A stretch of DNA of 64,000 bases, taken from contig NZ_JAHEHX010000018.1 of assembly GCF_024639685.1 (NCBI RefSeq), positions 119,786 through 183,785 of the forward strand. Reading direction: 5' to 3'. Shown piece by piece: positions 63,729 through 64,000 of the stretch (position 1 is its first letter; each line of letters opens with the position of its first letter). A model generated the notes under the pieces. The model worked only from the letters and a program-made list of their open reading frames with translations. It had not been told where the DNA came from and made no database searches. A program made the translations under genes and the position numbers. The DNA comes from Polaribacter sp. GTDB taxonomy: Bacteria; Bacteroidota; Bacteroidia; Flavobacteriales; Flavobacteriaceae.

Positions 63729-64000
63729 TTACTTAGTTGGGTCTGGATCTCGAAGCATTATGGGTTGATCATCAATCTCTTTCAATTTGTTTAAAGTAAA
63801 CTTATCTCGAACAGATTTTGTTTTTGGAAAGATATAATTAGAAAGCGTAACAAAAAGTTTAACTCTTTCTGTTTTGGTAAGTTTTTCTTGGTTTACTAAT
63901 AAGTCATCCAATACTTTTTCATAAAGTAGTTCCATCTTTTCTTTAATAGAAGGTTCTTCTTTTTTTGCTGGACCTCGTTTGGATTTTTCACCTGCTTTTT
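63729..64000 (-). CDS. Hypothetical protein, 5' end cut by window edge
   Basis: The frame ends at 63729 and stays open to the window edge, so the gene is partial. An internal ATG at 63935 gives 68 residues, but in-frame codons continue upstream with a basic, Lys/Pro-rich segment (KSKRGPAKKEEPS). The visible part (ELLYEKVLDDLLVNQEKLTK, near the ATG) is helical and ends MLRDPDPTK. No family recognised. It probably forms a unit with the nucleotidyltransferase gene 26 bp downstream. Confidence 0.55.
   Translation of the reverse strand, partial: KAGEKSKRGPAKKEEPSIKEKMELLYEKVLDDLLVNQEKLTKTERVKLFVTLSNYIFPKTKSVRDKFTLNKLKEIDDQPIMLRDPDPTK

Noticed and set aside
1..64000. CRISPR arrays, rRNA genes, insertion sequences with transposase, toxin-antitoxin pairs
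   Set aside because: No regularly spaced repeats, rRNA sequence or transposase were seen; the only recombinase is the tyrosine type at 61594.

Overview
The window looks like a chromosomal segment from a marine member of the Flavobacteriaceae, of the Polaribacter/Tenacibaculum type. Three things point there. The DNA is AT-rich. Many promoters carry the Bacteroidetes -7 box TAnnTTTG instead of an E. coli-type -10 box. The gene content includes gldJ, porU and porV of the gliding/type IX secretion machinery, an orphan CcsBA cytochrome c assembly protein and a fadNAE-like operon. No genus-specific marker was seen, so the genus is an inference.

Layout. 1-9.1 kb: an azurin-like lipoprotein; a LacI regulator destroyed by a nonsense codon; a small basic protein with an SGNH hydrolase and a DUF985 cupin; a peroxiredoxin/thioredoxin operon; and an ABC exporter-MscS-response regulator operon. 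9.2-15.3 kb: a MarR regulator with perfect operator palindromes ahead of a three-gene fatty acid beta-oxidation operon. 15.4-18.3 kb: a frameshifted DnaJ/KTSC-like gene, thioredoxin reductase, a secreted sugar dehydrogenase and tRNA-Pro(UGG).

18.4-34.0 kb is the most striking part. About 20 genes, all on the + strand, surround four different photolyase/cryptochrome homologues: CRY-DASH, an FeS-BCP (6-4)-type enzyme, a divergent cryptochrome-like protein lacking key residues, and a class I CPD photolyase. Among them are a flavin reductase, SDR-DUF2867, DUF2256, TIGR03643, GTP cyclohydrolase I, a glutathione peroxidase, DUF3050, SRPBCC, two tandem paralogous mini-proteins, a TetR regulator and an ABC1 kinase. 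Two promoters in this block carry the same inverted repeat, TTGTTTAA-N16-TTAAACAA, at identical arm spacing. I read this as a shared operator of a light/photodamage regulon whose regulator is not obvious in the window.

34.0-48.6 kb is mostly core metabolism: uridine kinase, a DivIC/FtsB-like protein, both methylmalonyl-CoA mutase subunits, CcsBA, a LysM lipoprotein, GMP synthase, a KAS III-like enzyme and cytidine deaminase. 47.5-55.3 kb holds porV, porU, gldJ and murF. 55.3-61.2 kb carries an N-acetylglucosamine kinase-like ATPase and an exopolysaccharide start module (Wzz-, Wza- and WecA-like). The last 2.8 kb holds a tyrosine recombinase with unusual inverted and direct repeats at its 5' end, a nucleotidyltransferase and a gene cut by the window edge.

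Several annotated starts were moved because the longest frame began at TTG or upstream of the likely promoter (guaA, folE, the flavin reductase, the KAS III-like gene, the GlcNAc kinase-like gene). At least four genes have a -7 box only 3-5 nt before the start codon, which suggests leaderless transcripts.
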